Origin: Octadecabacter sp.
GTDB lineage: Bacteria > Pseudomonadota > Alphaproteobacteria > Rhodobacterales > Rhodobacteraceae
Direction of reading: 5' to 3'
Assembly (NCBI GenBank): GCA_018500065.2
Contig: JAHBAO020000146.1
Location: forward strand, 1 to 8,102
DNA: 8,102 nucleotides
Position numbers and translations under genes: made by a program. This document shows, piece by piece, positions 1-6,289 of the stretch (positions are counted from its first letter, which is position 1; each line of letters starts with the position of its first letter). The notes beneath the pieces are model-generated. The model was not told the DNA's origin and did not search any database. It saw only the letters and a list, made by a program, of their open reading frames with translations.

Positions 1-377
1 GACAATGCGGCCGCGACAAGGGTGATGTACATCTCGCGGGGGCCAAAGAACATCACCGAGTTGGCGATAATCTGACCGATGCGCCAGTAATCGTAGCAAA
101 CATAAGTGATGGCAGCGATGGCAATAGCATATGCTACGAGATGAAAGGGGGAAAGCCGCCCCTGTCGCGCTCTGCGATCGGCATCTCCGGACAGGAAGAC
201 CAGGATCGAAAGCCAATAAAATAATGGCCGAAACCATTCAACCGGAAAGGGGCCGATCCGAGGCAAAACATTATACGTGGGCATCACATTGGCCAGTCCC
301 GCGAGGGCGATGATCAATCCTATAGCGTAAAGGGAATACCCTGAGATACGCGTGGCAGCGGTCGTATGGGGGGGCAT
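1..377 (-). CDS. TRAP transporter fused permease (4TM/12TM, DctQM-like), N-terminal part, cut by window edge
   Basis: Only the first 125 codons are present; the gene continues beyond the left edge. The start is ATG at 377-375, preceded by AGGAG with a 6-base spacer. The visible protein is strongly hydrophobic, with candidate membrane segments at about residues 15-33, 48-63 and 79-98 and the start of another near 117. Short polar links include a GDADRRARQGR-like loop near residues 64-74. This layout fits the N-terminal small-subunit-like part of fused TRAP permeases. In TRAP systems of the TAXI type the permease imports a solute delivered by a periplasmic binding protein, driven by an ion gradient. 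The identity rests partly on the neighbour: the TAXI binding protein lies 91 bases upstream on the same strand. The substrate cannot be told from this fragment. Confidence 0.72.
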   Translation of the reverse strand, partial: MPPHTTAATRISGYSLYAIGLIIALAGLANVMPTYNVLPRIGPFPVEWFRPLFYWLSILVFLSGDADRRARQGRLSPFHLVAYAIAIAAITYVCYDYWRIGQIIANSVMFFGPREMYITLVAAAL

Positions 378-429
378 GTCGGTCTCCTCGTGAGGGAACG
401 GCTAATGGGGAATAGAATTTGGAAGGGGG

Positions 430-461
430 GCCAGCCGCTCGGCGCGCACGCGGCGGCTGGC
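430..461 (-). promoter_or_regulatory. intercistronic stem-loop between binding protein and permease genes
   Basis: GCCAGCCGC at 430-438 and GCGGCTGGC at 453-461 are perfect reverse complements, giving a 9-bp GC-rich stem with a 14-base loop. It begins 8 bases after the binding-protein stop codon and ends about 50 bases before the permease start. On the transcribed minus strand it is followed by a C-run rather than a T-run, so it is not a classic intrinsic terminator. Stem-loops in this position often stabilise the upstream message or attenuate read-through, giving more binding protein than permease. That role is inferred. Confidence 0.5.
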
Positions 462-468
462 AATAAGA

Positions 469-1476
469 TTAGGGCATCAGATCGGCTGGGATCTCGATAC
501 CTTCTTCTTGATAGTAGCGCACTGCGCCCGGGTGCAATGTGGCGCTCATCCCTGCGAAAGGCTCGCTTGCGTCGATGGACCGCATAAGCGCGTTGGCGTT
601 TTTCATCGCGTCAAGGTTGGACCAATATGCTCTGGTCAAGGTATATGCCGTGTCGTCATCCATATCGGCGGTAACGCTCATCATCATCGCCGAGGCTGTC
701 GTTGTAAGGTCGGCATCTCCGTTGACCTGACCCGAGTAGGAGCCCGCTGGAACGACCGATTCAAACTGCGCCTGCTGGACAAGGAACTCCGCCCATTCTT
801 CAGACGCGCGCAGCTCGTCTGAGACGCCAAGGATGCGAATGTCGCGCTGAAGGCTCAACTCGTTCAGTGCTTGGCTGCCAACGGCAATAGACCCGATATA
901 TACGTCGAATTGGCCATCTTGAAACGATTGCTGTGCAGCACCCCAAGGGGCCTTGACGCCTTCGTAGTCGCCGTTGTCTACCGTCAACCCGCCGGATGCG
1001 AGACGGATCAGCGTCTGGATCTGATTGCTGGCCGCACCCGCTGGTGGCCCGATGAAGACGCGCTTGCCTGCAAGATCACCCCAATCCTCAATGCCGCTGT
1101 CAGCCCAGGTCACAGCATGAAATGTGCCCGCCGGAAACGCAAAGAGCGCTCGGACGTTCTGCGACATTTCGATGGCCTGCTCGGCCTGATCCTTATAAGG
1201 ACCAACGCCACGGGTCATGGCGCGATACGCATTCGGTGGCACAACAGCCATGTCGATCCGTCCAGCTGCCAGCTTCAATGCTGAGCGCGTCAGGGTTTGG
1301 CCCAATACAACCTGCAGCGTGATGTCTTGCTCCGCCGCGAACTGAGCGTAGGTCTGCGGCACAATGCCGGTCAGCGATGCGGCGCCGCCGCCTTCGAGGC
1401 TGAGCGACTGTGCTTGTGCGAACGTTGCGCTTGCGGCCACTATCCCGGCCGTTAGAATTCCTTTGAAGTAGTTCAC
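469..1476 (-). CDS. TRAP transporter solute receptor, TAXI family (periplasmic binding protein)
   Basis: This 335-residue protein has the usual length for TAXI-family receptors. I chose the GTG start at 1476-1474 because GGGAGG (1490-1485) sits 8 bases upstream and the product then begins with a normal signal peptide: a Lys, a hydrophobic stretch at residues 6-19, and an AQA cleavage site at 20-22. An upstream ATG at 1575 would add 33 residues that bury the signal. The mature protein shows family traits: a Gly-rich beginning near residues 27-36, a segment around ALKLAAGRIDMAVVP, a GDLAGKRVFIGPPAGAASNQ-like hinge region, and a QSFQDGQFDVYIGS segment. It should capture a solute in the periplasm and pass it to the permease encoded next. 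The ligand is unknown. The LysR regulator 70 bases upstream probably controls it, and it may share that transcript. Confidence 0.88.
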   Translation of the reverse strand: MNYFKGILTAGIVAASATFAQAQSLSLEGGGAASLTGIVPQTYAQFAAEQDITLQVVLGQTLTRSALKLAAGRIDMAVVPPNAYRAMTRGVGPYKDQAEQAIEMSQNVRALFAFPAGTFHAVTWADSGIEDWGDLAGKRVFIGPPAGAASNQIQTLIRLASGGLTVDNGDYEGVKAPWGAAQQSFQDGQFDVYIGSIAVGSQALNELSLQRDIRILGVSDELRASEEWAEFLVQQAQFESVVPAGSYSGQVNGDADLTTTASAMMMSVTADMDDDTAYTLTRAYWSNLDAMKNANALMRSIDASEPFAGMSATLHPGAVRYYQEEGIEIPADLMP

Positions 1477-1546
1477 TTTTAGTTCCTCCCTTGAAGTGTC
1501 TCCGAAGTCACATTGCCATATCAAAAAGGCTAGGTGAAATACGTTT

Positions 1547-2491
1547 TCAACCATATTGGATACCCGTTTTGGCATACTGGGGGGCGGTTATAATTCTCCG
1601 CGCGAGGATTTGGGCACCGGCCCCCAATCTTAGGTCCGGATTTGTCGTCAGACCCACCGGACCCTTCATTGCATCCTTTCCGATATTCATCTGGACGATA
1701 GCACCGCTGTCCAATTCAGCCTGGATTACACCGCGCGGTATCACCGCAACGCAGTCGGTTTGCATAATATACGCGCGCTGAAAATCCGATGAGGTGGTTT
1801 CCACCGTGTCTGTTAGCGCAGAGACGCCTTGCCCCGAAAGGTAACGAGATACTTCTTGCCGGATAATCGTATCCTCGGGCAGTAAAAGCATCGGGTACGA
1901 CAAGATTTCCTGCAACGTGGCCCGTCCCGCAGATAGCGGATGTCCCGCGCGTACTACGAAGACAAGGGGCTCATCAAAGAGCGCCTGAAAGTTCAGCCCA
2001 CGCATGTCTTCGCTGGTTGATAGTCGACCTATAACGAAATCGGTATCACCACGCCGGAGACTGTCCAGCAAGTCGGAATTGGTTCCAGGAATTACCCGTA
2101 CTTTTACACTTGGAAATTCGTCTTTGAAGGACTTTACGATTGCAGGAAGGAACCGGGAACACACGTTCGGCAGAGCCCCGATACGCACGATTTCATCTGA
2201 TAGATCCTCTCCTGTCGCTGATTGAACGCCCTGAAATATCTGCATCAAGCCTGATTCTGTCGCGGCAAGGAAAGACCTGCCTCTGGGTGTCAGTTCAGCA
2301 CCGCGGGTCGATCGGTCGAACAACTCTTGCCCAAGGTTTTGCTCGAGTTCGCGCACGCTTCTACTGACCGCTGGCTGCGTAAGCCCAAGGTCTTTTGCGG
2401 CCAGCACAAAGCTTTTCTTGCGTGCGACGGCAACAAAGCAACGGAGTTGGCGCAGGCGAATTTTCTTTGCTGCGGCTACAAATTCTTTCAA
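1547..2491 (-). CDS. LysR-type transcriptional regulator (GbpR/PcaQ-like)
   Basis: With a TTG start at 2491-2489 the protein is 314 residues, typical for LysR regulators. The open frame extends upstream to an ATG at 2734, but that stretch is not LysR-like and contains the best promoter. No in-frame ATG or GTG lies between the two, so TTG is the most reasonable start; only a weak GGA precedes it. The winged helix-turn-helix spans about residues 13-72, with AAKDLGLTQPAVSRSVRELE as recognition region and the FDRSTRGAELTPRG wing. The effector domain covers about residues 95-300, with DFVIGRL and EPLVFVVRAGHPL segments resembling the GbpR/PcaQ group. It probably senses a carbon compound and controls the adjacent TAXI transporter genes, 70 bases downstream on the same strand. 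The inducer is unknown. Confidence 0.85.
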   Translation of the reverse strand: MKEFVAAAKKIRLRQLRCFVAVARKKSFVLAAKDLGLTQPAVSRSVRELEQNLGQELFDRSTRGAELTPRGRSFLAATESGLMQIFQGVQSATGEDLSDEIVRIGALPNVCSRFLPAIVKSFKDEFPSVKVRVIPGTNSDLLDSLRRGDTDFVIGRLSTSEDMRGLNFQALFDEPLVFVVRAGHPLSAGRATLQEILSYPMLLLPEDTIIRQEVSRYLSGQGVSALTDTVETTSSDFQRAYIMQTDCVAVIPRGVIQAELDSGAIVQMNIGKDAMKGPVGLTTNPDLRLGAGAQILARRIITAPQYAKTGIQYG

Positions 2492-2524
2492 GATTCGATA
2501 TCCAAATTGACCCGATTGATTGTC

Positions 2525-2553
2525 TTTATACCATATCTGACATGTGGGGTCAG
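2525..2553 (-). promoter_or_regulatory. candidate sigma70-type promoter of the LysR gene
   Basis: Reading the minus strand, CTGACC (2553-2548) and TATAAA (2530-2525) are separated by exactly 17 bases. The expected transcription start is near 2518, about 27 bases before the proposed TTG start. This supports a start at TTG rather than at the ATG at 2734, which lies upstream of this promoter. The prediction comes from sequence match only. Confidence 0.5.
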
Positions 2554-2554
2554 A
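2536..2554. promoter_or_regulatory. inverted repeat overlapping the LysR promoter, candidate operator
   Basis: TCTGAC (2536-2541) and GTCAGA (2549-2554) are perfect reverse complements around a 7-base centre. The dyad covers the proposed -35 box and much of the spacer, a position suited to autorepression. LysR regulators commonly bind imperfect dyads near their own promoter. This one does not match the T-N11-A core exactly (it has G-N11-C at that spacing), so the assignment is tentative. Confidence 0.4.
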
Positions 2555-3042
2555 CGGTTTCGCTACTTGTATAAAAACGACGACCGAATGTGTTGATTGC
2601 CTGATACATCCTGGACTTCGGCTATGGCGCCAAAAGCCTGAAAAATTCGAGACGTGAAATTCGATGAGCAACGTCACGAGATATCTTGTTCCAAACAAGG
2701 TACCACCTTTGGTGCTCGAACCTTTTAGAACCATTCAATGCTACTTTGGATGCAAAGATTGCCCGCGATGACCGATCAGCTGCGCTTCAGCCTGTGAAAA
2801 CAGGACATGGAAGTCGCGGCTTCATGCGCGAAAACTCTACGTTAGCCTGCATGACAAGCGCCAGCTTGCGCCGCAATGCGGTGAGCTTTCGGGTTATGGC
2901 CACCATACTGTCAGGCCTTCAACGATCGCTTCGGTGACATGTGCGGCAATGCAGCACGGGGTAAGCCGATCGTGCAAGGCAATGCCGCGTCAGCAAAAGC
3001 GTGACGTCCAAGGACCGCTTTGTCCGCGTAGTTGACCTTTAC
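2555..3042. other. gene-poor region between yidD and the LysR gene
   Basis: No open frame here resembles a known protein. The longest (plus strand, 2686-2937) has no ribosome binding site and an unconvincing composition. All frames are broken at short intervals, as expected of non-coding or decayed DNA. The part nearest yidD contains adjacent stem-loops (2943-2988 and 2988-3006). The region could be the scar of a rearrangement or a decayed mobile element, but I see no terminal repeats or transposase that would show this. Confidence 0.5.
2943..3006. repeat. cluster of inverted repeats / possible structured RNA or transcript end
   Basis: GCGGCA (2943-2948) pairs with TGCCGC (2983-2988). Nested inside, GCACG (2954-2958) pairs with CGTGC (2971-2975) across a 12-base loop. 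Directly next to this, CGTCAGC (2988-2994) pairs with GC-TGACG (2999-3006, one bulged G) across an AAAA loop. The second hairpin begins 37 bases beyond the yidD stop codon on the minus strand. No T-run follows, so if it ends the rpmH operon it would do so by a factor-dependent route or as a 3' stabiliser. Confidence 0.35.
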
Positions 3043-3264
3043 CTAATCGGGAACGTTATCGATACCCGATCCGCCCCAAGGGTGGCAGCGACTTACGCGA
3101 CGGACGGATAGGATTGTTCCCTTGATGCCGCCGTGTTTGCGCAGGGCTTCCATGATGTAGGCGCTGCAGGTTGGGTGATAACGGCAGCCGTGGCCTACCC
3201 AAGGGCTGAAAACGAGGCGGTAGAACCGGATCGGTAAGGACAGCACGAAGGCGAGGGGGGTCAT
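3043..3264 (-). CDS. yidD: membrane protein insertion efficiency factor YidD
   Basis: The 73-residue product carries the whole YidD signature: an N-terminal amphipathic stretch with LPIRFYRLVFSP (residues 10-21), then GCRYHPTCSAYIMEAL (26-41), a KHGGIKG turn (43-49), RRVSRCHPWG (55-64) and a closing GIDNVP (67-72). The conserved cysteines are C27, C33 and C60. YidD is a small inner-membrane-associated protein that aids membrane protein insertion together with YidC. Its ATG overlaps the rnpA stop codon by 4 bases (ATGA), so the two genes are translationally coupled. In related genomes yidC usually follows; here no yidC is seen within the next 3 kb. Confidence 0.95.
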   Translation of the reverse strand: MTPLAFVLSLPIRFYRLVFSPWVGHGCRYHPTCSAYIMEALRKHGGIKGTILSVRRVSRCHPWGGSGIDNVPD

Positions 3265-3662
3265 GACAGTTTCCCTAACGCTTTGGCGAAGTCCGCACGC
3301 ATCGCTTCGAATTCGCGTGTTGCGGTGACGTCTTTTTTTCCGATCAACACGTAGTCGTGGCCCGCCTTCGCTAAGGCGGGCAAGTCGAGCCGCGCAATTT
3401 CGCGCAAGCGGCGTTTTGCGCGGTTGCGGGCGACGGCGTTGCCGACTTTTTTGGAGCAGGTAAAGCCGACGCGCACGGTTGGGTCATCGTCACCACGATT
3501 GCGCATCTGAACGGTCAGGCTGGGGGCAGTTTGATAACGCGCCTTAGACGCGGCCACAAAGTCAGCCCGCTTTTTCATGACAGTCAAACGAGCGAAAACC
3601 GCCGCAAGCTTACCATTTCTGGTGTCCTGGGCGGTTTTAAACTTTTCATCACCCGAAGTCAT
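3261..3662 (-). CDS. rnpA: ribonuclease P protein component
   Basis: RnpA is the protein subunit of RNase P, which trims the 5' leader of pre-tRNAs together with the catalytic RNA. The 133-residue product shows the hallmark KKVGNAVARNRAKRRLRE segment (residues 71-88, RNR motif at 79-81), preceded by VRVGFTCS, and a late YVLIGK strand (104-109). The core starts at KKRADF near residue 30. The first ATG, 15 bases after the rpmH stop, gives a 28-residue N-terminal extension. An internal ATG at residue 29 would give a standard-length protein. Neither has a strong Shine-Dalgarno sequence. I prefer the upstream ATG because it keeps tight coupling to rpmH and related bacteria often have extended RnpA proteins. 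It lies in the rpmH-rnpA-yidD operon. Confidence 0.93.
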   Translation of the reverse strand: MTSGDEKFKTAQDTRNGKLAAVFARLTVMKKRADFVAASKARYQTAPSLTVQMRNRGDDDPTVRVGFTCSKKVGNAVARNRAKRRLREIARLDLPALAKAGHDYVLIGKKDVTATREFEAMRADFAKALGKLS

Positions 3663-3677
3663 AGACTTCGTACGCGA

Positions 3678-3812
3678 TTATGCGCTGAGTTCTGCGCGAC
3701 CCTTCGCACGACGTGCGTTTAGGATCTTGCGGCCAGCTTTGGTGGCCATACGTGCGCGGAAACCGTGACGGTTCTTGCGAACGCGGTTGGAAGGCTGAAA
3801 TGTACGCTTCAT
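3678..3812 (-). CDS. rpmH: 50S ribosomal protein L34
   Basis: This 44-residue, very basic protein matches L34 along its full length: MKRTFQPSNRVRKNRHGF, then RARMATKAGRKILNARRAKG and a short tail ending ELSA. L34 is a small structural protein of the large ribosomal subunit. The ATG at 3812-3810 is preceded by GGAGAG (3823-3818) at good spacing. It is the first gene of the rpmH-rnpA-yidD operon, the arrangement widely conserved in bacteria, linking ribosome and tRNA-processing functions. The promoter at 3878-3906 gives a leader of roughly 60 bases. Confidence 0.98.
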   Translation of the reverse strand: MKRTFQPSNRVRKNRHGFRARMATKAGRKILNARRAKGRAELSA

Positions 3813-3877
3813 TGCGTCTCTCCGGTCTATGGGCAAACCCGATGTGGATTCGAACCCCGTTTAATCTCGAGGCCCAG

Positions 3878-3906
3878 CTAATAGGAGGGGTCTGAGCGTG
3901 TGTCAA
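3878..3906 (-). promoter_or_regulatory. sigma70-type promoter of rpmH-rnpA-yidD
   Basis: On the minus strand a perfect TTGACA -35 box (3906-3901) is followed after exactly 17 bases by TATTAG (3883-3878). The predicted transcription start is near 3871, about 60 bases upstream of the rpmH ATG. The consensus match fits a strong housekeeping promoter. Confidence 0.7.
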
Positions 3907-4100
3907 CGCGGTGTCGCGCGAATTTCTGCAACATTGCCGGAATCCTGACGGCGAAATGTTACAGACTTCACGACTTTTGCAACAAAACCACACGAAATCG
4001 GCTTTTGCCATCAATGGGCCGTGATGCAACAGCGCTTGGACTACCGAAAAACGGCGTGCTCGTCCATCTAAGGGGCAACAATACACCAAGGATCAGAGAT

Positions 4101-4835
4101 GTGACAGATATGACCGAGACCGCCGAACCAAATACACTCATGAAACGCCTGCCGATCATTGTGATCGGCGTAGTCGCGGTTTTGGGCGCCTATTTCTTGC
4201 GTGATTATCTGACGTTCGACGCATTGGCTGAGAATCGCGAGGCACTGATCGCGTTTCGTGATGCCAATTACGTGCTGACCGTACTGATGTTTATTGCCAT
4301 CTATACCGTGGCAGTGGCGTTCAGCCTTCCCGGAGCACTGATTCTGACGCTCTCTGGTGGTTTCCTGTTTTCAACCTTTCCCGGCTTCTTGTTCAACGTG
4401 ACGGGCGCAACCATCGGCGCGACTGCGATCTTCCTCGCGGCGCGTTGGGGGTTTGGTAAGCAACTGGGCGCTAAGCTGGAAGGGTCAGACGGTATCGTCA
4501 AAAAGATCAAAGACGGCATTGATGAAAACCAATGGTCAATGTTGTTCCTGATCCGCCTTGTACCAGCGGTTCCGTTCTTTCTGGCAAACTTGATACCGTC
4601 TTTCCTTGAGGTTCCATTGCGCCGCTTCGTGATTTCGACATTCATCGGCATTATTCCGGGTTCGATCGTTTACACATCCGTGGGCGCTGGGCTGGGAGAG
4701 GTTTTTGCCAAAGGTGAAACACCAAACCTCGGCATCATTTTTGAACCTCACATTCTGCTGCCGATTATCGGGCTGTGTGTGCTGGCGGTTCTTCCGATCA
4801 TAATTAAGGCCGTGCGCGGCAAGAAAGGCTTGTAA
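4101..4835 (+). CDS. TVP38/TMEM64 family (DedA-like, VTT domain) membrane protein
   Basis: The frame is open from 3900, but the first 67 codons look non-coding. I chose GTG at 4101 because AAGGA (4088-4092) lies 8 bases upstream, giving 244 residues; ATG at 4110 (241 residues) is the alternative. The protein has a membrane segment at about residues 16-33, a hydrophobic block at 57-100 including the family's SLPGALILTLSGG element, the GATIGATAIFLAARWGFG segment (102-119), the conserved FLIRLVPAVPFFLANLIP re-entrant region (149-166), further segments to 197, and a last helix at 216-236 ending in basic residues. The family sits in the inner membrane; members are linked to lipid scrambling, envelope integrity or ion flux, but no substrate can be assigned here. 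The stop lies 2 bases before the flavoprotein reductase gene, so the two are co-translated and probably act together. Confidence 0.87.
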   Translation: MTDMTETAEPNTLMKRLPIIVIGVVAVLGAYFLRDYLTFDALAENREALIAFRDANYVLTVLMFIAIYTVAVAFSLPGALILTLSGGFLFSTFPGFLFNVTGATIGATAIFLAARWGFGKQLGAKLEGSDGIVKKIKDGIDENQWSMLFLIRLVPAVPFFLANLIPSFLEVPLRRFVISTFIGIIPGSIVYTSVGAGLGEVFAKGETPNLGIIFEPHILLPIIGLCVLAVLPIIIKAVRGKKGL

Positions 4836-4837
4836 TC

Positions 4838-6256
4838 ATGGACCGTATTAAGACTGACGTTTGCATTATCGGAGCGGGTTCCGGCGGGTTGTCTATTGCT
4901 GCTGGTGCGTCGCAGATGGGGGCATCTGTGGTGCTGCTTGAGGGGCACAAGATGGGCGGCGACTGCTTGAATTACGGCTGTGTTCCGTCCAAGGCGCTGA
5001 TCGCGGCAGGCAAGCAGGCCTATGCGATGGCCAATACCGGTGATCTGGGCGTGGCAGCGGTGAAACCCAAAGTCGATTACGCCGCTGCAAAAGATCATGT
5101 GCGCAAAGTGATTGAGACGATTGAACCTGTAGACAGCCAAGAGCGGTTTGAGGGTTTTGGCGTCAACGTCATTCGTGAATTCGGCGCGTTCATCAGCCCG
5201 ACCGAGGTGCAGGCTGGCGACACGATCATCCAAGCGCGTCGTTTTATTGTGGCCACGGGGTCCGGCCCGTTTGTGCCACCGATCCCCGGCTTGGAAGACG
5301 TCGACGTTTATACAAACGAAAACATCTTTGATCTACGTGATCGCCCCGATCATCTGATCGTCGTCGGCGGTGGGCCGATTGGCATGGAAATGGCGCAAGC
5401 GCATTTGCGGCTTGGGTCTAAGGTGACCGTTATTGAGGGCGCTAAGGCGATGGGTAAGGACGACCCTGAAATGGCGGCAGTGGTGCTCGATAGGTTGCGT
5501 GCTGAGGGTGTTGAGATTATCGAAGAGGCCCAGGCGACCAAGGTCAGCGGTTCCAAGGGTAAAGTGACTGTGCATACGCCGAAAGGCGACTTCACGGGGT
5601 CACATCTGTTGATGGCCGTGGGCCGCAAAGTGAACGTTGAAAAGCTTGATCTGGATAAGGCCCACGTCAAATGGGGACGTGGTGGTGTTGAGGTTGGTGA
5701 CAACCTGCGCTCTGTCACCAACAAGAAGGTCTATGCCGTCGGTGACGCAGCTGGTGGCCTACAGTTTACCCATGTGGCGGGATATCACGCAGGTGTTGTG
5801 ATCCGGTCGATGTTGTTCGGGCTGCCGTCCAAGCAGCGCGTGGATCACATTCCCTGGGCGACGTATACCGACCCAGAACTCGCGCAGGTCGGACTGACCG
5901 AAGCGCAGGCAAAAGAGAAATTTGGTGAGCGTCTGGAAGTCGTGCGTTTCCCGTATCACGAAAATGACCGCGCCATCGCTGAGGGAAAAACGACGGGCCT
6001 CATCAAAGTGATGATCGTTAAGGGTAAGCCAGTCGGGGCCTCAATTGCAGGCGCAATGGCGGGCGAATTGATAAGCATGTGGGCGATGGCCATCGCAAAT
6101 AAAATGAAAATGTCGCAGATTGCTGCGACTGTTTTGCCCTATCCGACCGTCTCTGAGATTAACAAACGCGCGGCGGGGGCGTATTTCACACCGCGATTGT
6201 TTGAAAGCAGCAAGGTCAAAGCGATCGTTGGCTTTGTACAACGCTGGCTGCCATAA
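4838..6256 (+). CDS. MerA/Lpd-like FAD-dependent pyridine nucleotide-disulfide oxidoreductase
   Basis: This 472-residue enzyme belongs to the class I flavoprotein disulfide reductases. It has an N-terminal FAD-binding GAGSGG (residues 12-17), a redox-active disulfide in GGDCLNYGCVPSKALI (C43 and C48), the ATGSGP FAD contact (139-144), an NAD(P)-binding GGGPIG (177-182) with E200 ending the second strand, the AVGDAAGG FAD motif near 300, and a C-terminal dimer domain with YPTVSE (435-440). Dihydrolipoamide dehydrogenase has His where this protein has Y435; mercuric reductase also has Tyr there. It lacks both the N-terminal metal-binding domain and the C-terminal CysCys pair of mercuric reductases, so mercury reduction is unlikely. 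Linkage to the TVP38/TMEM64 gene suggests a membrane-associated thiol or quinone redox role, which is inferred. AGAAAGG (4822-4828) serves as ribosome binding site. Confidence 0.88.
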   Translation: MDRIKTDVCIIGAGSGGLSIAAGASQMGASVVLLEGHKMGGDCLNYGCVPSKALIAAGKQAYAMANTGDLGVAAVKPKVDYAAAKDHVRKVIETIEPVDSQERFEGFGVNVIREFGAFISPTEVQAGDTIIQARRFIVATGSGPFVPPIPGLEDVDVYTNENIFDLRDRPDHLIVVGGGPIGMEMAQAHLRLGSKVTVIEGAKAMGKDDPEMAAVVLDRLRAEGVEIIEEAQATKVSGSKGKVTVHTPKGDFTGSHLLMAVGRKVNVEKLDLDKAHVKWGRGGVEVGDNLRSVTNKKVYAVGDAAGGLQFTHVAGYHAGVVIRSMLFGLPSKQRVDHIPWATYTDPELAQVGLTEAQAKEKFGERLEVVRFPYHENDRAIAEGKTTGLIKVMIVKGKPVGASIAGAMAGELISMWAMAIANKMKMSQIAATVLPYPTVSEINKRAAGAYFTPRLFESSKVKAIVGFVQRWLP

Positions 6257-6289
6257 AGCGGCGTAACTAGTAGAACGGACGGTTATTAA

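Noticed and set aside
2760..2915. Minus-strand segment reading MVAITRKLTALRRKL, faintly like the end of an IS110-type transposase
   Set aside because: The match is too short and frame stops surround it; no terminal repeats or other transposase motifs are seen.
2686..2937. Plus-strand open frame of 83 codons in the gap between the LysR gene and yidD
   Set aside because: No ribosome binding site, no recognisable motif, and other frames nearby are equally broken; it looks like chance.
3842..3900. Possible tRNA on the minus strand, from TAGCTGGG and GGTTCGAATCC
   Set aside because: The T stem pairs only 3 of 5, no acceptor 5' strand matches the 3' side, and no anticodon arm can be formed.
3649..4089. 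Minus-strand open frame of 146 codons overlapping rpmH and its promoter
   Set aside because: It covers rpmH in another frame and the strong rpmH promoter, and its product resembles nothing I know.
3900..4100. N-terminal 67-codon extension of the TVP38/TMEM64 frame
   Set aside because: No ribosome binding site at 3900, the extension overlaps the rpmH -35 region, and the hydrophobic N-terminus typical of the family starts after 4101.
4838..6256. Annotation as mercuric reductase merA or dihydrolipoamide dehydrogenase lpd
   Set aside because: It lacks the metal-binding domain and terminal CysCys of MerA and the His of the Lpd catalytic pair, and neither mer genes nor 2-oxoacid dehydrogenase genes are adjacent.
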